This document shows positions 34,955 through 43,852 of a stretch of DNA of 60,467 nt, in pieces. The position numbers and the translations under genes were made by a program. Under the pieces are notes generated by a model. It was not told the DNA's origin and made no database searches. It saw only the letters and a program-made list of their open reading frames with translations. The stretch lies in assembly GCA_019235715.1 (NCBI GenBank), contig JAFAKE010000048.1, forward strand, positions 1 through 60,467, written 5' to 3'. Numbering within the stretch: the stretch's first letter is position 1; the number at the start of each line of letters is the position of its first letter. Source of the stretch: Vulcanimicrobiota bacterium. Its GTDB lineage: Bacteria > Vulcanimicrobiota > Vulcanimicrobiia > Eremiobacterales > Eremiobacteraceae.

Positions 34955-36844
34955 TCAAGGCGCGTGCAGATAGCGGTCGAGAAAGGCCGCTATCTGCGTA
35001 TATGCGGTGATGCGGTTCGCGTCGCGGGCGATACCGTGGCCTTCATCTGAGAACACGGTGAGTTCGACCGGAACGCCTTTGGCCTTGAGCGCGTCGGCCA
35101 TCTGGCGGCCCTCTGAGGCGGGCACGCGGGGGTCGTTCTCGCCCATGAAGATGATCAGCGGGGCCTTGATGCGGTCGACATGGTTGAGCGGCGAGATCGA
35201 CTCGAGATAGTCGCGGTCGTTGGCGAGCGACCCATACACCGCCTCGCGATTCGCCCGCCGGTACGAGCTCGTGTGCTCGAGGAACGTGACGAAGTTGGAG
35301 ATCCCGACGACGTCGACGCCCGCCGCCCAATCGTCCGGAAATTGCGTCAACCCAGCAAGGACCATGTAGCCGCCGTAGGAGCCGCCGTACAGCGCGATCC
35401 GCTTCGCATCCGCGCCGCCGGACTTGATGAGCCACTCGTGCGCCGCATGCAGGTCCTTGACCGAATCAAGGCGTTTGCGCACGTCGGCGAGGTGCAGATA
35501 GGTGTTGCCGTAGCCGAAACTGCCGCGCACGTTGGGCACGAACACGGCATAGCCGCTCGCGACGAAGAATTGCACGATCGGATTGAAGACCGGCCGTGCT
35601 TGCGCTTCAGGGCCGCCGTGGACGTCGATGACCACCGGCAACCGGCCGCGCGCGCCGCGCGGCGTGTAATACCACGCGGGAATTCGCAAACCGTCGAATG
35701 AGGTGAACGAGACGAGCCGCGGCGCGACGAACGTCGCGGCGTCGATGCCGGCGAGCTGAGGCATCGTCACTTGCGAAGTCTTCTTGTCATCGAAGCCGTA
35801 GGTCCAGATGGCGCTGGGATGCGCGGGGCCGGAGAACTCAAAGGCCAGCATGCGGCCGTCGTCAGAGAATGTCGGTACTGCAGCGACGCCGTCGGGCAGC
35901 GCGGGAGTCGCGATCGTCGCACCGCTGGCGACGTCCAGCACGCCGAGCCGCCCGTAGCCGTCGCGGTTGCGCACGTATGCAAGCCTGCTGCCATCGCGTG
36001 ACATCTCGATCGCGTCAAGGTCGTACGGTTCGTCGGCGACGAATCTGATCGGCTGTGCAGCGCCGGCGTCGATGACGGCAAGCCCGCGGTGCTCGCGCCC
36101 GCCATAATCGCTGATACAATAGATCTGCGCGTCGTCGCGCGTGAACGCGCAGCTCTCGAAATCCGCGTTGCCCGTGTGTGCGGTGAGCAAGCGCGGCGTG
36201 CTGCCGGGTCTGTCGATGTCGCTCAGCAACAGATCGTTGTTGAAGTTGTCAGTGCGCGCGCTGATCAGCACGTGCTTGCCGTCATGCGACCACGCCACCG
36301 GCCGGTTGTCGCCATCCGCCTGATAGATCAGATGCGTATCGGACGCATCCGCCGCATCCGCGCGCATTGTGTAGACGTCGAAATACTGCTTATCGCGCGC
36401 GTTCGACGCGTATGCGATCTGCGCGCCGTCGAATGAGAAGCCGCCCCAGTTGTTCTGCACGCCGGGCTGATCGAGCAGCGCATGCAAGCGTTCGCCTGCC
36501 GGGTCGACCGACCAGATGCCCCAGTTCTCGTCACCGCCGCGATCGCGCCCGAAGAGGATGACGTCCGGATCGCGCGGCGACCACGCTTTGAAGTCCGCGC
36601 GCTGCGGACCGGCCGTGATCTCGCGCGGCGCTCCGCCGCGCAAGGGTGCGACCCATACTTCGGACAGCCCTGACCCTGCAAAACTGAACGCGACCGATGA
36701 GCCGTCCGGCGAGAGCGACGGTCCGCTCTGACCTTTGATCTGCAGATAGGGCCTGACGTCGAGCGGAGCGGCAAGCGCTGCGACGGGCACGAGCAGCGGC
36801 GCAAGCGCGAGCAGCCCCAGCATTTGAACGGTAGTGGCGTACAT
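34955..36844 (-). CDS. Exported S9 family peptidase (prolyl oligopeptidase/acyl-aminoacyl-peptidase type)
   Basis: A 629-residue protein with a signal peptide (about 1-25). The N-terminal part (about 30-360) is a WD40/PD40-like beta-propeller with repeats such as SPDGSSVAFSFAGSG and MSRDGSRLAYVRNRDG. The C-terminal alpha/beta-hydrolase domain has the catalytic Ser489 in LYGGSYGGYMVL, the Asp in MGENDPRVPAS and the His in SDEGHGIARDANR. It cleaves or trims short peptides in the periplasm. It starts 10 bases after the murG stop, with AGGAG overlapping that stop, so it is co-transcribed with the mur genes. Confidence 0.93.
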   Translation of the reverse strand: MYATTVQMLGLLALAPLLVPVAALAAPLDVRPYLQIKGQSGPSLSPDGSSVAFSFAGSGLSEVWVAPLRGGAPREITAGPQRADFKAWSPRDPDVILFGRDRGGDENWGIWSVDPAGERLHALLDQPGVQNNWGGFSFDGAQIAYASNARDKQYFDVYTMRADAADASDTHLIYQADGDNRPVAWSHDGKHVLISARTDNFNNDLLLSDIDRPGSTPRLLTAHTGNADFESCAFTRDDAQIYCISDYGGREHRGLAVIDAGAAQPIRFVADEPYDLDAIEMSRDGSRLAYVRNRDGYGRLGVLDVASGATIATPALPDGVAAVPTFSDDGRMLAFEFSGPAHPSAIWTYGFDDKKTSQVTMPQLAGIDAATFVAPRLVSFTSFDGLRIPAWYYTPRGARGRLPVVIDVHGGPEAQARPVFNPIVQFFVASGYAVFVPNVRGSFGYGNTYLHLADVRKRLDSVKDLHAAHEWLIKSGGADAKRIALYGGSYGGYMVLAGLTQFPDDWAAGVDVVGISNFVTFLEHTSSYRRANREAVYGSLANDRDYLESISPLNHVDRIKAPLIIFMGENDPRVPASEGRQMADALKAKGVPVELTVFSDEGHGIARDANRITAYTQIAAFLDRYLHAP

Positions 36845-36854
36845 CGTTCGTCTC

Positions 36855-38069
36855 CTAGACGCGTGCGCGTGACGCGGCGGACGGCGCGCCGCTCTTACGG
36901 CCGATCTGTCCTTTGACGATCCGCTCGATCATCGTCTGCAGCGCACGCGGATGAGCGAGCGAGGTCGCGGCAAACCGCATCGCCGACAGGCGCTCCGGCT
37001 TGAGCACGTCGATGAGCGACCAGTAGAGCGTATCGGCATCCAGTTTTTTGTCTTCGAGCAGCGCTGAGGCGCTGTGCCGCGTGAATACTTCGGCGTTTTT
37101 GCGTTGGTGATCGTCGGCCGCGTGCGGATACGGGATGAGGATCGACGGTAATCCGACGACTGCGAGCTCGGCGAGCGTCGACGCGCCTGCGCGGCACACG
37201 GCGATGTCGGCCGCGGCGTACGCGAGTTCCATCTTATCGATGTACGCGACGAGGCGGTAGCGGTTGTCGTTGGCCTCCACCTTGCGCTCGGCCGCCATCC
37301 ATTCGTAGTCGCGCTCTCCCGCGATGTGCAGCAGTTGGAAACCCGGCGGCAGACGCCTGCGCGCCACCATGCCGCTCGTCGCGACGTTGATGGAGCGCGC
37401 GCCCTGGCTGCCGCCGAACACGATGGCGGTCATCAGCTTGGCATCGAGGCCCAGGCTGCGGCGCGCTTCGACCTGCGTCGGACGCGCGGCGATCTCCGGC
37501 CTGACGGGCATGCCGGTGACGACGAACTTGCGTCCGAAGAATGCCGCCGTTTCTGCGAACGCGCCCCACACCTCATCGGCGACGCCGGCCATGAAGCGAT
37601 TCGCACGGCCGGGTTCGACGTTGGGCTCGAGCAGGACGATGCGCGCTTTGCGCAGGACCGCCGACGCGCGCAGCGTCGCTGCCGCCATGACGACGGGAAC
37701 GCTTGCATACCCGCCGGTGGCGATGATGACGTCGGGCTTGAATGCCTGCACGATGGGAAGCGCCTCGGTAGTGCCGACGACGTTTGCGGCCACACCGCCG
37801 GCAGCGGCTGCAAGCGAACTGCGGCTGAGCGGACGGCTGCGCACGTAGCGCGCCGCCACGCCCGCGCGCTCGACGATCTGCGTTTCCATGCCGCCGCGCG
37901 TTCCGACGAAGAGCAGCTCGTGCGCGTCGTTGGGGAACACAAAGCGCGGCTCGCCGTCGTCCGGCGCGCAGACGCCCGGGTCAGCGGGCGCGCCGGAGAG
38001 CGCCCGTGCTAGTGACAGCGCGGGGTAGAGATGGCCGCCCGTGCCGCCGCCGGTTAACAGGATGCGCAC
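36855..38069 (-). CDS. murG: UDP-GlcNAc:undecaprenyl-PP-MurNAc-pentapeptide transferase
   Basis: A 404-residue GT-B glycosyltransferase that makes lipid II from lipid I at the inner-membrane face. The N-terminal glycine loop MRILLTGGGTGGHLYPALSL is intact, LEPNVEPGRANRFMA follows, and the donor site includes IVFGGSQGARSINVA. The C-terminal GRAGASTLAEL motif is present as CRAGASTLAELAVVG. The protein is longer than usual (about 360) because of extra residues near 30-45 and a basic C-terminal tail. Its first 89 bases overlap the end of ftsW in another frame. Confidence 0.96.
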   Translation of the reverse strand: MRILLTGGGTGGHLYPALSLARALSGAPADPGVCAPDDGEPRFVFPNDAHELLFVGTRGGMETQIVERAGVAARYVRSRPLSRSSLAAAAGGVAANVVGTTEALPIVQAFKPDVIIATGGYASVPVVMAAATLRASAVLRKARIVLLEPNVEPGRANRFMAGVADEVWGAFAETAAFFGRKFVVTGMPVRPEIAARPTQVEARRSLGLDAKLMTAIVFGGSQGARSINVATSGMVARRRLPPGFQLLHIAGERDYEWMAAERKVEANDNRYRLVAYIDKMELAYAAADIAVCRAGASTLAELAVVGLPSILIPYPHAADDHQRKNAEVFTRHSASALLEDKKLDADTLYWSLIDVLKPERLSAMRFAATSLAHPRALQTMIERIVKGQIGRKSGAPSAASRARV

Positions 38070-39204
38070 TATGAGAGTCCCTGATGCGTTCGTCGGCGGC
38101 GACCGCCGCTCGCGACCGACCGCGCGAGATGCTGGCTAAAATGCCCACACCGAACAAGCTCATGACCAGCGACGTGCCGCCGTAGCTGATGAAAGGCAGC
38201 GGCACGCCGGTAACCGGCCATGTCGACGTCACGACACCGATGTTGATGAATGCCTGAAGAGCGATCGCGGTCGTGATGCCGACCGCGAGGAAGAAGCCGA
38301 AGCGATCCTGCGCCGCCATCGCGATGCGCAGTCCGCGGTACGTGAACAAAAGGAACAGCACGATGATGGCCGCTGCGCCGATGAAGCCAAGCTCTTCGCC
38401 CAATACTGAGAAGATGAAGTCGGTGTACTGCTCCGGCAGGTAGCCGAACTTCTGACGGCTCTCGCCCAGACCGACGCCGAAGATTCCGCCCGAACCCAAC
38501 CCATAGAGCGACTGCAGGATATGATAGCCCGTGCCTTTCGGATCCGCATTCGGGTCCAAGAACGCGGTGAAGCGCGCACGCCGGTAAGGGCTTGCGTACA
38601 CGAATGCGAGCAATGCGGGGACGGCGACGGCGATACCGATCGCGAGATGCCGCAGCCGCGCGCCCGCCGAGAACAGCATGACGAATGCGATCATCAAGAA
38701 GAGCGTCGCCGTGCCGAGGTCCGGCTGGCGCAACACGAGCATGAAGAGCACGCCGACCGCGAGCAGTGCGGGGAAACCGATCGTGTTGAAATCGCGCGCG
38801 CTCTCTTCGCGCTCGGCGAGCAGGCCGGCGAGGAAGACGATGATCGCGATCTTCGCGAACTCGGACGGCTCGAATGAGAACGAGCCGAACTCGTACCAGC
38901 GCCGCGCGCCGCCTTCGATCGCGCCGAAGTGCGGGAACAGCACGCCGACGAGCAGCACGACGGCGGTGCCGAGCAGCCACGGCGCCGCACGGCGCAGCGC
39001 ACCGTAGTCCAGCTTGACGCCGATCCAGCATGCGAGCGCGCCGAGCGCGACCCAGACGAGTTCGCGTTTGAAGAAATGCGCGGCGTCGTGATAGCGCGTG
39101 ATGCCGACCACCGAGGATGCGGAGAACACCATGATCGCGCCGGCTGCGGTGAGCAGCGCCGCGGTGATCAGCAGCGTCGCATCGGGAGCGCGCCGTTGCG
39201 TCAT
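37981..39204 (-). CDS. ftsW: FtsW-type lipid II polymerase/SEDS protein
   Basis: A 407-residue SEDS glycosyltransferase with ten predicted helices that polymerises lipid II with a class B PBP at the septum. Conserved sequence: FKRELVWVALG, GGARRWYEFGSFSFEPSEFAK, LRQPDLGTATLFLMI, and VTGVPLPFISYGGTSLVMS. The last about 30 residues (from SHSAHPVNRRR) come from reading through the start of murG and are unlikely to be conserved. Its ATG overlaps the murD stop (ATGA). The genomic partner is probably the PBP at 45.3-47.1 kb. Confidence 0.95.
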   Translation of the reverse strand: MTQRRAPDATLLITAALLTAAGAIMVFSASSVVGITRYHDAAHFFKRELVWVALGALACWIGVKLDYGALRRAAPWLLGTAVVLLVGVLFPHFGAIEGGARRWYEFGSFSFEPSEFAKIAIIVFLAGLLAEREESARDFNTIGFPALLAVGVLFMLVLRQPDLGTATLFLMIAFVMLFSAGARLRHLAIGIAVAVPALLAFVYASPYRRARFTAFLDPNADPKGTGYHILQSLYGLGSGGIFGVGLGESRQKFGYLPEQYTDFIFSVLGEELGFIGAAAIIVLFLLFTYRGLRIAMAAQDRFGFFLAVGITTAIALQAFINIGVVTSTWPVTGVPLPFISYGGTSLVMSLFGVGILASISRGRSRAAVAADERIRDSHSAHPVNRRRHGRPSLPRAVTSTGALRRAR

Positions 39205-40634
39205 GTCGCGTTCGCCGTTTCGTTCAAGCCGCGCACTGCGGCGGCGAACGCGTCGCCGCGCGCTTCGGCGCTCTCGAACATGTCGAAGGACGCACAGCCC
39301 GGCGATAGCAGCACGACGTCGCCGCGCCGTGCTTGCGCGGCGGCGGTGGCGACGGCCTCTTCCATTGACTGCGCGTAGCGCACGCGCGCGGCTGGCAGCA
39401 GGGCGCCGAGCTCGCGCGCGCTTTCGCCGATCAGCACGACCATTTTTGCGCGCGTTCGGGCCGCCTTGGCCATGACGCTGAAGTCGGTGCGCTTGCTGCG
39501 TCCGCCTGCGATCAGGATCACGGGAGAGTCGTAGACCGCGAGCGCTTTGAGCACAGCGTCAGGCGTGCTCGCCTTGCTGTCGTCGACGAACCGCACACCG
39601 CCATGGTCGGCGACAGTTTGCAGCCGGTGGGGCAGCGGCGCGAACGTGCGCAGGCCGTCGATGAACGCGTCGTCAGACGTGCCGATCTCCGTGCCGCGCA
39701 GCAGCGCAAGCGACGCCGCCAGGTATGCGGCCATCGCGTTGGCGACGTTGTGCATGCCTTTGATCTGCAGATCGGCGACCGCGATAAGGGGCACGAATGG
39801 CCCGGCTTCGCGCACGCTGCGCGCGCGGCGCACGATCCAGCCGCCTTTGCGCAAGACGTCCGCGCGCTCTGAACCCAGCACTGAGAACCAGGCATCGCCC
39901 GATGGGATGCGCCGCTGCGGGCCGTCGCGCAGTTCGACGACGCTCGGATCGTCTTCGTTGCCGACGAACCAATCGTCGCTGCCCTGGTTAGCGAAGATAC
40001 GGAATTTGGCTTCGCGGTACTCGTCCATCGAAGGATAACGATCGAGGTGATCGGGCGAGATGTTCAGCAGAACGCCGATGCGCGGCCGAAACGCGTTGAT
40101 GCCCTCCAGCTGGAAGCTGGACACTTCTGCGACGAGCCATTCATCGCGGCCGGCGGCGGCGGCTTCGCGGATCAGCGGATTGCCGATGTTGCCGCCGGTG
40201 CGCGCCTTTGCGCCCGCGCGACGCAAGAGGTGGCCGATGAGCGCAGTGGTCGTCGACTTGCCCTTGGTGCCGGTCACAGCGATCAGCGGCGCCTGTGCGA
40301 TGCGATAGGCGGCTTCGATCTCGGAGATGACAGGGATGCCCGCGCGCCGCAACTCGAGCACAGCGGGGTTGTTGAGCGGCACACCAGGGGAGAGAACGGC
40401 GACGTCCGTGCTCTTGGCGGCCGACGCGAGTCCGGAACCATCGGTCAACTCGACGCCGAGCTCTGCAAGCACTGCATGCTGCGCGCGCAGGCGCTCGCGC
40501 GGCTGGTCATCGTAGGCGGTGACGGTAAGGCCGCGGTCGCGCAGCACGGCGGCGGTGGCCATGCCGCTGCGCCCGACGCCGATGATCAACGCGCGGTCGC
40601 CGGCAGCGAGCTTCACTGCATCGTCGTTCGGCAT
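39201..40634 (-). CDS. murD: UDP-N-acetylmuramoylalanine-D-glutamate ligase
   Basis: A 477-residue Mur ligase that adds D-Glu to UDP-MurNAc-L-Ala. The N-terminal Rossmann part is ALIIGVGRSGMATAAVL. The ATP loop is IAVTGTKGKSTTTALIGHLL. GVLLNISPDHLDRYPSMDEY is the metal/substrate motif, and RFVDDSKASTPDAVLKAL the C-terminal one (SKAST). It begins directly after the mraY stop and its own stop overlaps ftsW, so it is part of the coupled operon. Confidence 0.96.
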   Translation of the reverse strand: MPNDDAVKLAAGDRALIIGVGRSGMATAAVLRDRGLTVTAYDDQPRERLRAQHAVLAELGVELTDGSGLASAAKSTDVAVLSPGVPLNNPAVLELRRAGIPVISEIEAAYRIAQAPLIAVTGTKGKSTTTALIGHLLRRAGAKARTGGNIGNPLIREAAAAGRDEWLVAEVSSFQLEGINAFRPRIGVLLNISPDHLDRYPSMDEYREAKFRIFANQGSDDWFVGNEDDPSVVELRDGPQRRIPSGDAWFSVLGSERADVLRKGGWIVRRARSVREAGPFVPLIAVADLQIKGMHNVANAMAAYLAASLALLRGTEIGTSDDAFIDGLRTFAPLPHRLQTVADHGGVRFVDDSKASTPDAVLKALAVYDSPVILIAGGRSKRTDFSVMAKAARTRAKMVVLIGESARELGALLPAARVRYAQSMEEAVATAAAQARRGDVVLLSPGCASFDMFESAEARGDAFAAAVRGLNETANAT

Positions 40635-41603
40635 CTAATTCTGTGCGCCTGGCGCGAAGAGCAGCAGACCGAACGTCACGAGTACTGCGCAGAACGATGC
40701 CGCGATGAAAACACCGGTCACGCGGCCTTCGGGCCAGCCCGACAACTCGAAATGATGATGCAGCGGCGTCATTTTGAACACGCGCTTGCCGGTCGATTTG
40801 AAGCTCACCACCTGAATGATGACCGAAAGCGCCTCCAGCACGAACACGAGGCCGGCGATCGGCAGTATCAAGAGAAAGTTGTATTCGATCGCAAGGCCGC
40901 CGAGCAGTGCGCCCAGGGCGAGCGAGCCGGTATCGCCCATGAAGATGCGCGCCGGATGGCGATTATAATAAAGGAAGCTCGCGCACGCGCCCAGCACCGC
41001 CGCGGGTAGCGTGTCGACGAAGAGGAAGCTGAACAGCGAGAGCGGCGCCAGCGCGGTCCCGGCGGCAAGGCCGTCCAAACCGTCCGTAAGATTGACCGCG
41101 TTCGCCGCCCCGACGATCGCGCAAACACCCAAGAACCACCACAGCCACTGCGGCAAGACGACGATGCCGCTGAACCATTGCGCAGCGAAGACGCGCTGGG
41201 TCGAGGCCCAGGCGACGAACGCGATGGCGACGATGAGCAGCAGCGCGAATTTTGCGCGGGCGCGCAAGCCGAGCGCACGCCGGCCAGTGACTTTGAGGTA
41301 ATCGTCGGCAAAGCCGATGGCGGCGCTTGCGATCACGAGACAGACGACCGGCAGCGCCCATGCCTTCGCGCCGACGTACGCCGGTGCGATGAGCGCTCCG
41401 GCGATCGCGGCGAGGACGAACGCGATCCCGCCCATCGTCGGCGTGCCCGCCTTTCCAGCGTGGCTGGCTGGTCCATCTTCATAGATCTGCTGACCGACGG
41501 CCAGCCGGCGCTGCCAGCCGATCAAGATCGGAATCACGATCGCCGCGACGATCGCACCGGCGCCGAACGCAAGCGTGAGCGCGATGAAAGGCGTGAGTAT
41601 CAT
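40635..41603 (-). CDS. mraY: Phospho-N-acetylmuramoyl-pentapeptide transferase
   Basis: A 322-residue inner-membrane enzyme with about ten helices that transfers phospho-MurNAc-pentapeptide to undecaprenyl phosphate (lipid I). The catalytic aspartates are in ASAAIGFADDYLKV and VNLTDGLDGLAAGT. IFMGDTGSLALGALLG and the histidine cluster FKMTPLHHHFELSGW are present. The start overlaps the murF stop (ATGA). Confidence 0.97.
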   Translation of the reverse strand: MILTPFIALTLAFGAGAIVAAIVIPILIGWQRRLAVGQQIYEDGPASHAGKAGTPTMGGIAFVLAAIAGALIAPAYVGAKAWALPVVCLVIASAAIGFADDYLKVTGRRALGLRARAKFALLLIVAIAFVAWASTQRVFAAQWFSGIVVLPQWLWWFLGVCAIVGAANAVNLTDGLDGLAAGTALAPLSLFSFLFVDTLPAAVLGACASFLYYNRHPARIFMGDTGSLALGALLGGLAIEYNFLLILPIAGLVFVLEALSVIIQVVSFKSTGKRVFKMTPLHHHFELSGWPEGRVTGVFIAASFCAVLVTFGLLLFAPGAQN

Positions 41604-43852
41604 CCGTGCAGCGGCGATGCGCCGGCCGCGCCGCCGCTTGCGGCTGCGCGATACTTAAGGACCACGACGGGCGTCTGCTGGTCGCCGTTGCCGTGCGGAT
41701 TGCCCATCAGGCACAAACGAACTGTTTCAACGTTGACAAGCGCGCTGGCGCCCAACACCTCGGCTTTGTGCAGGTCGTTGGCGTCGACGACGGCGGCGTG
41801 CGCACCGCACTCGCGCGCGATCGCCTCGGCGACGGCTTGCGGCTGTTCGGGGCCGAGCACGATGTGCCGTTCGAATGGAGGCATGGTGCCCGTGTAGCCG
41901 TCGATCTCAGCGACCGCCGCTCCGAGCATGCGATAGAAATCGCCGCGCCGTCCGATCAGCCGCCCGGCTGCACCCGCGATCGCCGCGGCGACGACTTTGG
42001 CAGCGCCTACATTTTCGATGACGAGCTGCACAGACTCGGGCTGGCTCATCGTCGCATACGAGCCCGCCTGATCGGCGAGCACGCGCGCCAGCAAGCTCGG
42101 GCGAATCGCCTCGGCGCGAATCGACCGGCCTTGCGCGATCGCAACCGCTGTCTCTGACACGCACACGACGTCGTCGGGCCCTGCGATGCCGCGCACGCTG
42201 TCGGCGACAAGGCGCGCGATGTCGTCGCCGGACTCGATGAGCGGCGTACGCACCGGCAACGCGACGACGCCCTCGGGCGCGCCATCGCCCTCAACGTGAA
42301 ACGACGCGCCTTGATGTCCGGGCAGAGTGCGAACGGCCGGCCGGCCAACGCCCAAAGCGGCGCCCTCTGAGGCGGCGAAAGCCACCGAAGGAGCGGCGAG
42401 AGGAGACTCTCCCGATATCTCGCCGCGCGGCGCAGCGCGGGCGTTGGCCGTCGGCAGCGCGCTCGGCCGCGCTGACAGGAGCGCGTTGAGTATCTCCTCC
42501 ATGCGCTGCACGCGCGATCCTTTAAGCAAGACCATGTCGCCATTGCGCAGCCGCTCGTTGAGCGTCTGCGCGATCTCAGCATTCGTCACGTACGTGTGAA
42601 CCGCAGTGGGTGCCAGCCCGGCAGCGAGCGCGCCTTGGGCGATCGTCTGCGCGTGATCGCCCCCGCAATACAACTCGTCGACGCCGGCGCGCGCCGCTTC
42701 CGCACCGGTGCTCTCGTGCCCGATGCGCGCAGCCGAACCGAGTTCGGCCATGCTGCCGAGCACCGCGATGTGGCGCGACGCCGGCAAGGAGGCAAACGTG
42801 TGCAGCGCGTGCTTCATCGAGGTCGGGCTCGCGTTGTATGCGTCGTAGACCGCGGTCGCCCCCTGGGGCAGCGTGTGCAGCTCGAACCGCCCGGGTGGCA
42901 AGCGCAGATCTCCGAGTCCTTCGATCGCCTCCTCAAAACGCAGTCCGCACTGAATCGCCGCACCCGCGGCGAGCAGCGCATCGCGCAAATGATGCTCGCC
43001 CACAAGATGCCAGTGCGCGAACGCGTGCGATGCGCCCAGCGACAATGCTACGGCGCCGTCGCGCGGCTCGCCGGCTTCGAGCATCAATCCATCGGTCCCG
43101 GGCTCGCCGCACAAGCGCACCCATAACGCGCGTTCGCTCAGGCCGGCTTCGCTCGCGAGACGCCTGGTCCAGTCGTCGCCCGCATTGCAGACCGCGCGAG
43201 CGCCGCCCGCAAAGATCGCGAACTTCGTGCGCGCGAGCTGCTCGGAACTTTCAAAGAACTCAAGATGCGCTTCGCCGATATTGACGAGCACCCCGACGTC
43301 CGGCGCCGCGATCTCGACGAGCTGCGCGATCTCGCCTGGATGACGCGCGCCGAATTCGGCGACGGCGACATCGACGTCATCGCCGATCGCGTAACACAAG
43401 TGCGCGACGCCGAGTTCGTTGTTCTCGTTGTATGGCGCCGCGACAACGCGGCGATAGCGCCCGATCAATTGCGCCGCGAACGCCTTGGTCGTCGTCTTGC
43501 CGACGCTGCCGGTGATGGCGACGACCGTCGTGTGCGTCGCGCGGCGGCGTGCGGCCGCGGCGCCGCTCAGGTACGCGGCTTTCGCGTCACCGACCAACAC
43601 CACGGGAACGGTGACGCCCGCAGGCACCGCCTCGGCGCGGTCGACCACGAGCGCGGCGGCGCCGGCATCCAGCGCGGCCTGTATATAATGATGGCCGTCG
43701 AAATTCTCACCACGCAGCGCCACAAAAGTTTGGCCGGCGCGGAGCAAGCGGCTGTCGGTGCTCGGCACGAACGGCAACTCGTCGACGGGCGCCGGCCGAA
43801 CCAGTGCGCCGCCTGCAGCGTCGATGAAGCGCGCGAGCGTCAGGCGGCTCAT
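41600..43852 (-). CDS. murF: MurF ligase fused to a CofE-like (F420-0:gamma-glutamyl ligase family) domain
   Basis: A 750-residue protein, about 300 longer than a normal MurF. Residues 1-460 are UDP-MurNAc-tripeptide:D-Ala-D-Ala ligase: ATP loop VVAITGSVGKTTTKAF (about 112-127), VLVNIGEAHLEFF, VYDAYNASPTSMKHAL, and MVLLKGSRVQRMEEIL near the end. After an Ala/Pro/Gly-rich linker (about 462-515), residues about 517-735 match the CofE family of GTP-dependent gamma-glutamyl ligases: LPVRTPLIESGDDIARL, VCVSETAVAIAQGRSI, RRGDFYRMLGAAVAEIDG, AAVVDANDLHKAEVLGAS, MGNPHGNGDQQTPVVVLK. CofE adds gamma-linked glutamate to coenzyme F420-0, and no other F420 gene is in the window. ATGA overlaps join it to murE and mraY. 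Confidence 0.9.
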   Translation of the reverse strand: MSRLTLARFIDAAGGALVRPAPVDELPFVPSTDSRLLRAGQTFVALRGENFDGHHYIQAALDAGAAALVVDRAEAVPAGVTVPVVLVGDAKAAYLSGAAAARRRATHTTVVAITGSVGKTTTKAFAAQLIGRYRRVVAAPYNENNELGVAHLCYAIGDDVDVAVAEFGARHPGEIAQLVEIAAPDVGVLVNIGEAHLEFFESSEQLARTKFAIFAGGARAVCNAGDDWTRRLASEAGLSERALWVRLCGEPGTDGLMLEAGEPRDGAVALSLGASHAFAHWHLVGEHHLRDALLAAGAAIQCGLRFEEAIEGLGDLRLPPGRFELHTLPQGATAVYDAYNASPTSMKHALHTFASLPASRHIAVLGSMAELGSAARIGHESTGAEAARAGVDELYCGGDHAQTIAQGALAAGLAPTAVHTYVTNAEIAQTLNERLRNGDMVLLKGSRVQRMEEILNALLSARPSALPTANARAAPRGEISGESPLAAPSVAFAASEGAALGVGRPAVRTLPGHQGASFHVEGDGAPEGVVALPVRTPLIESGDDIARLVADSVRGIAGPDDVVCVSETAVAIAQGRSIRAEAIRPSLLARVLADQAGSYATMSQPESVQLVIENVGAAKVVAAAIAGAAGRLIGRRGDFYRMLGAAVAEIDGYTGTMPPFERHIVLGPEQPQAVAEAIARECGAHAAVVDANDLHKAEVLGASALVNVETVRLCLMGNPHGNGDQQTPVVVLKYRAAASGGAAGASPLHG

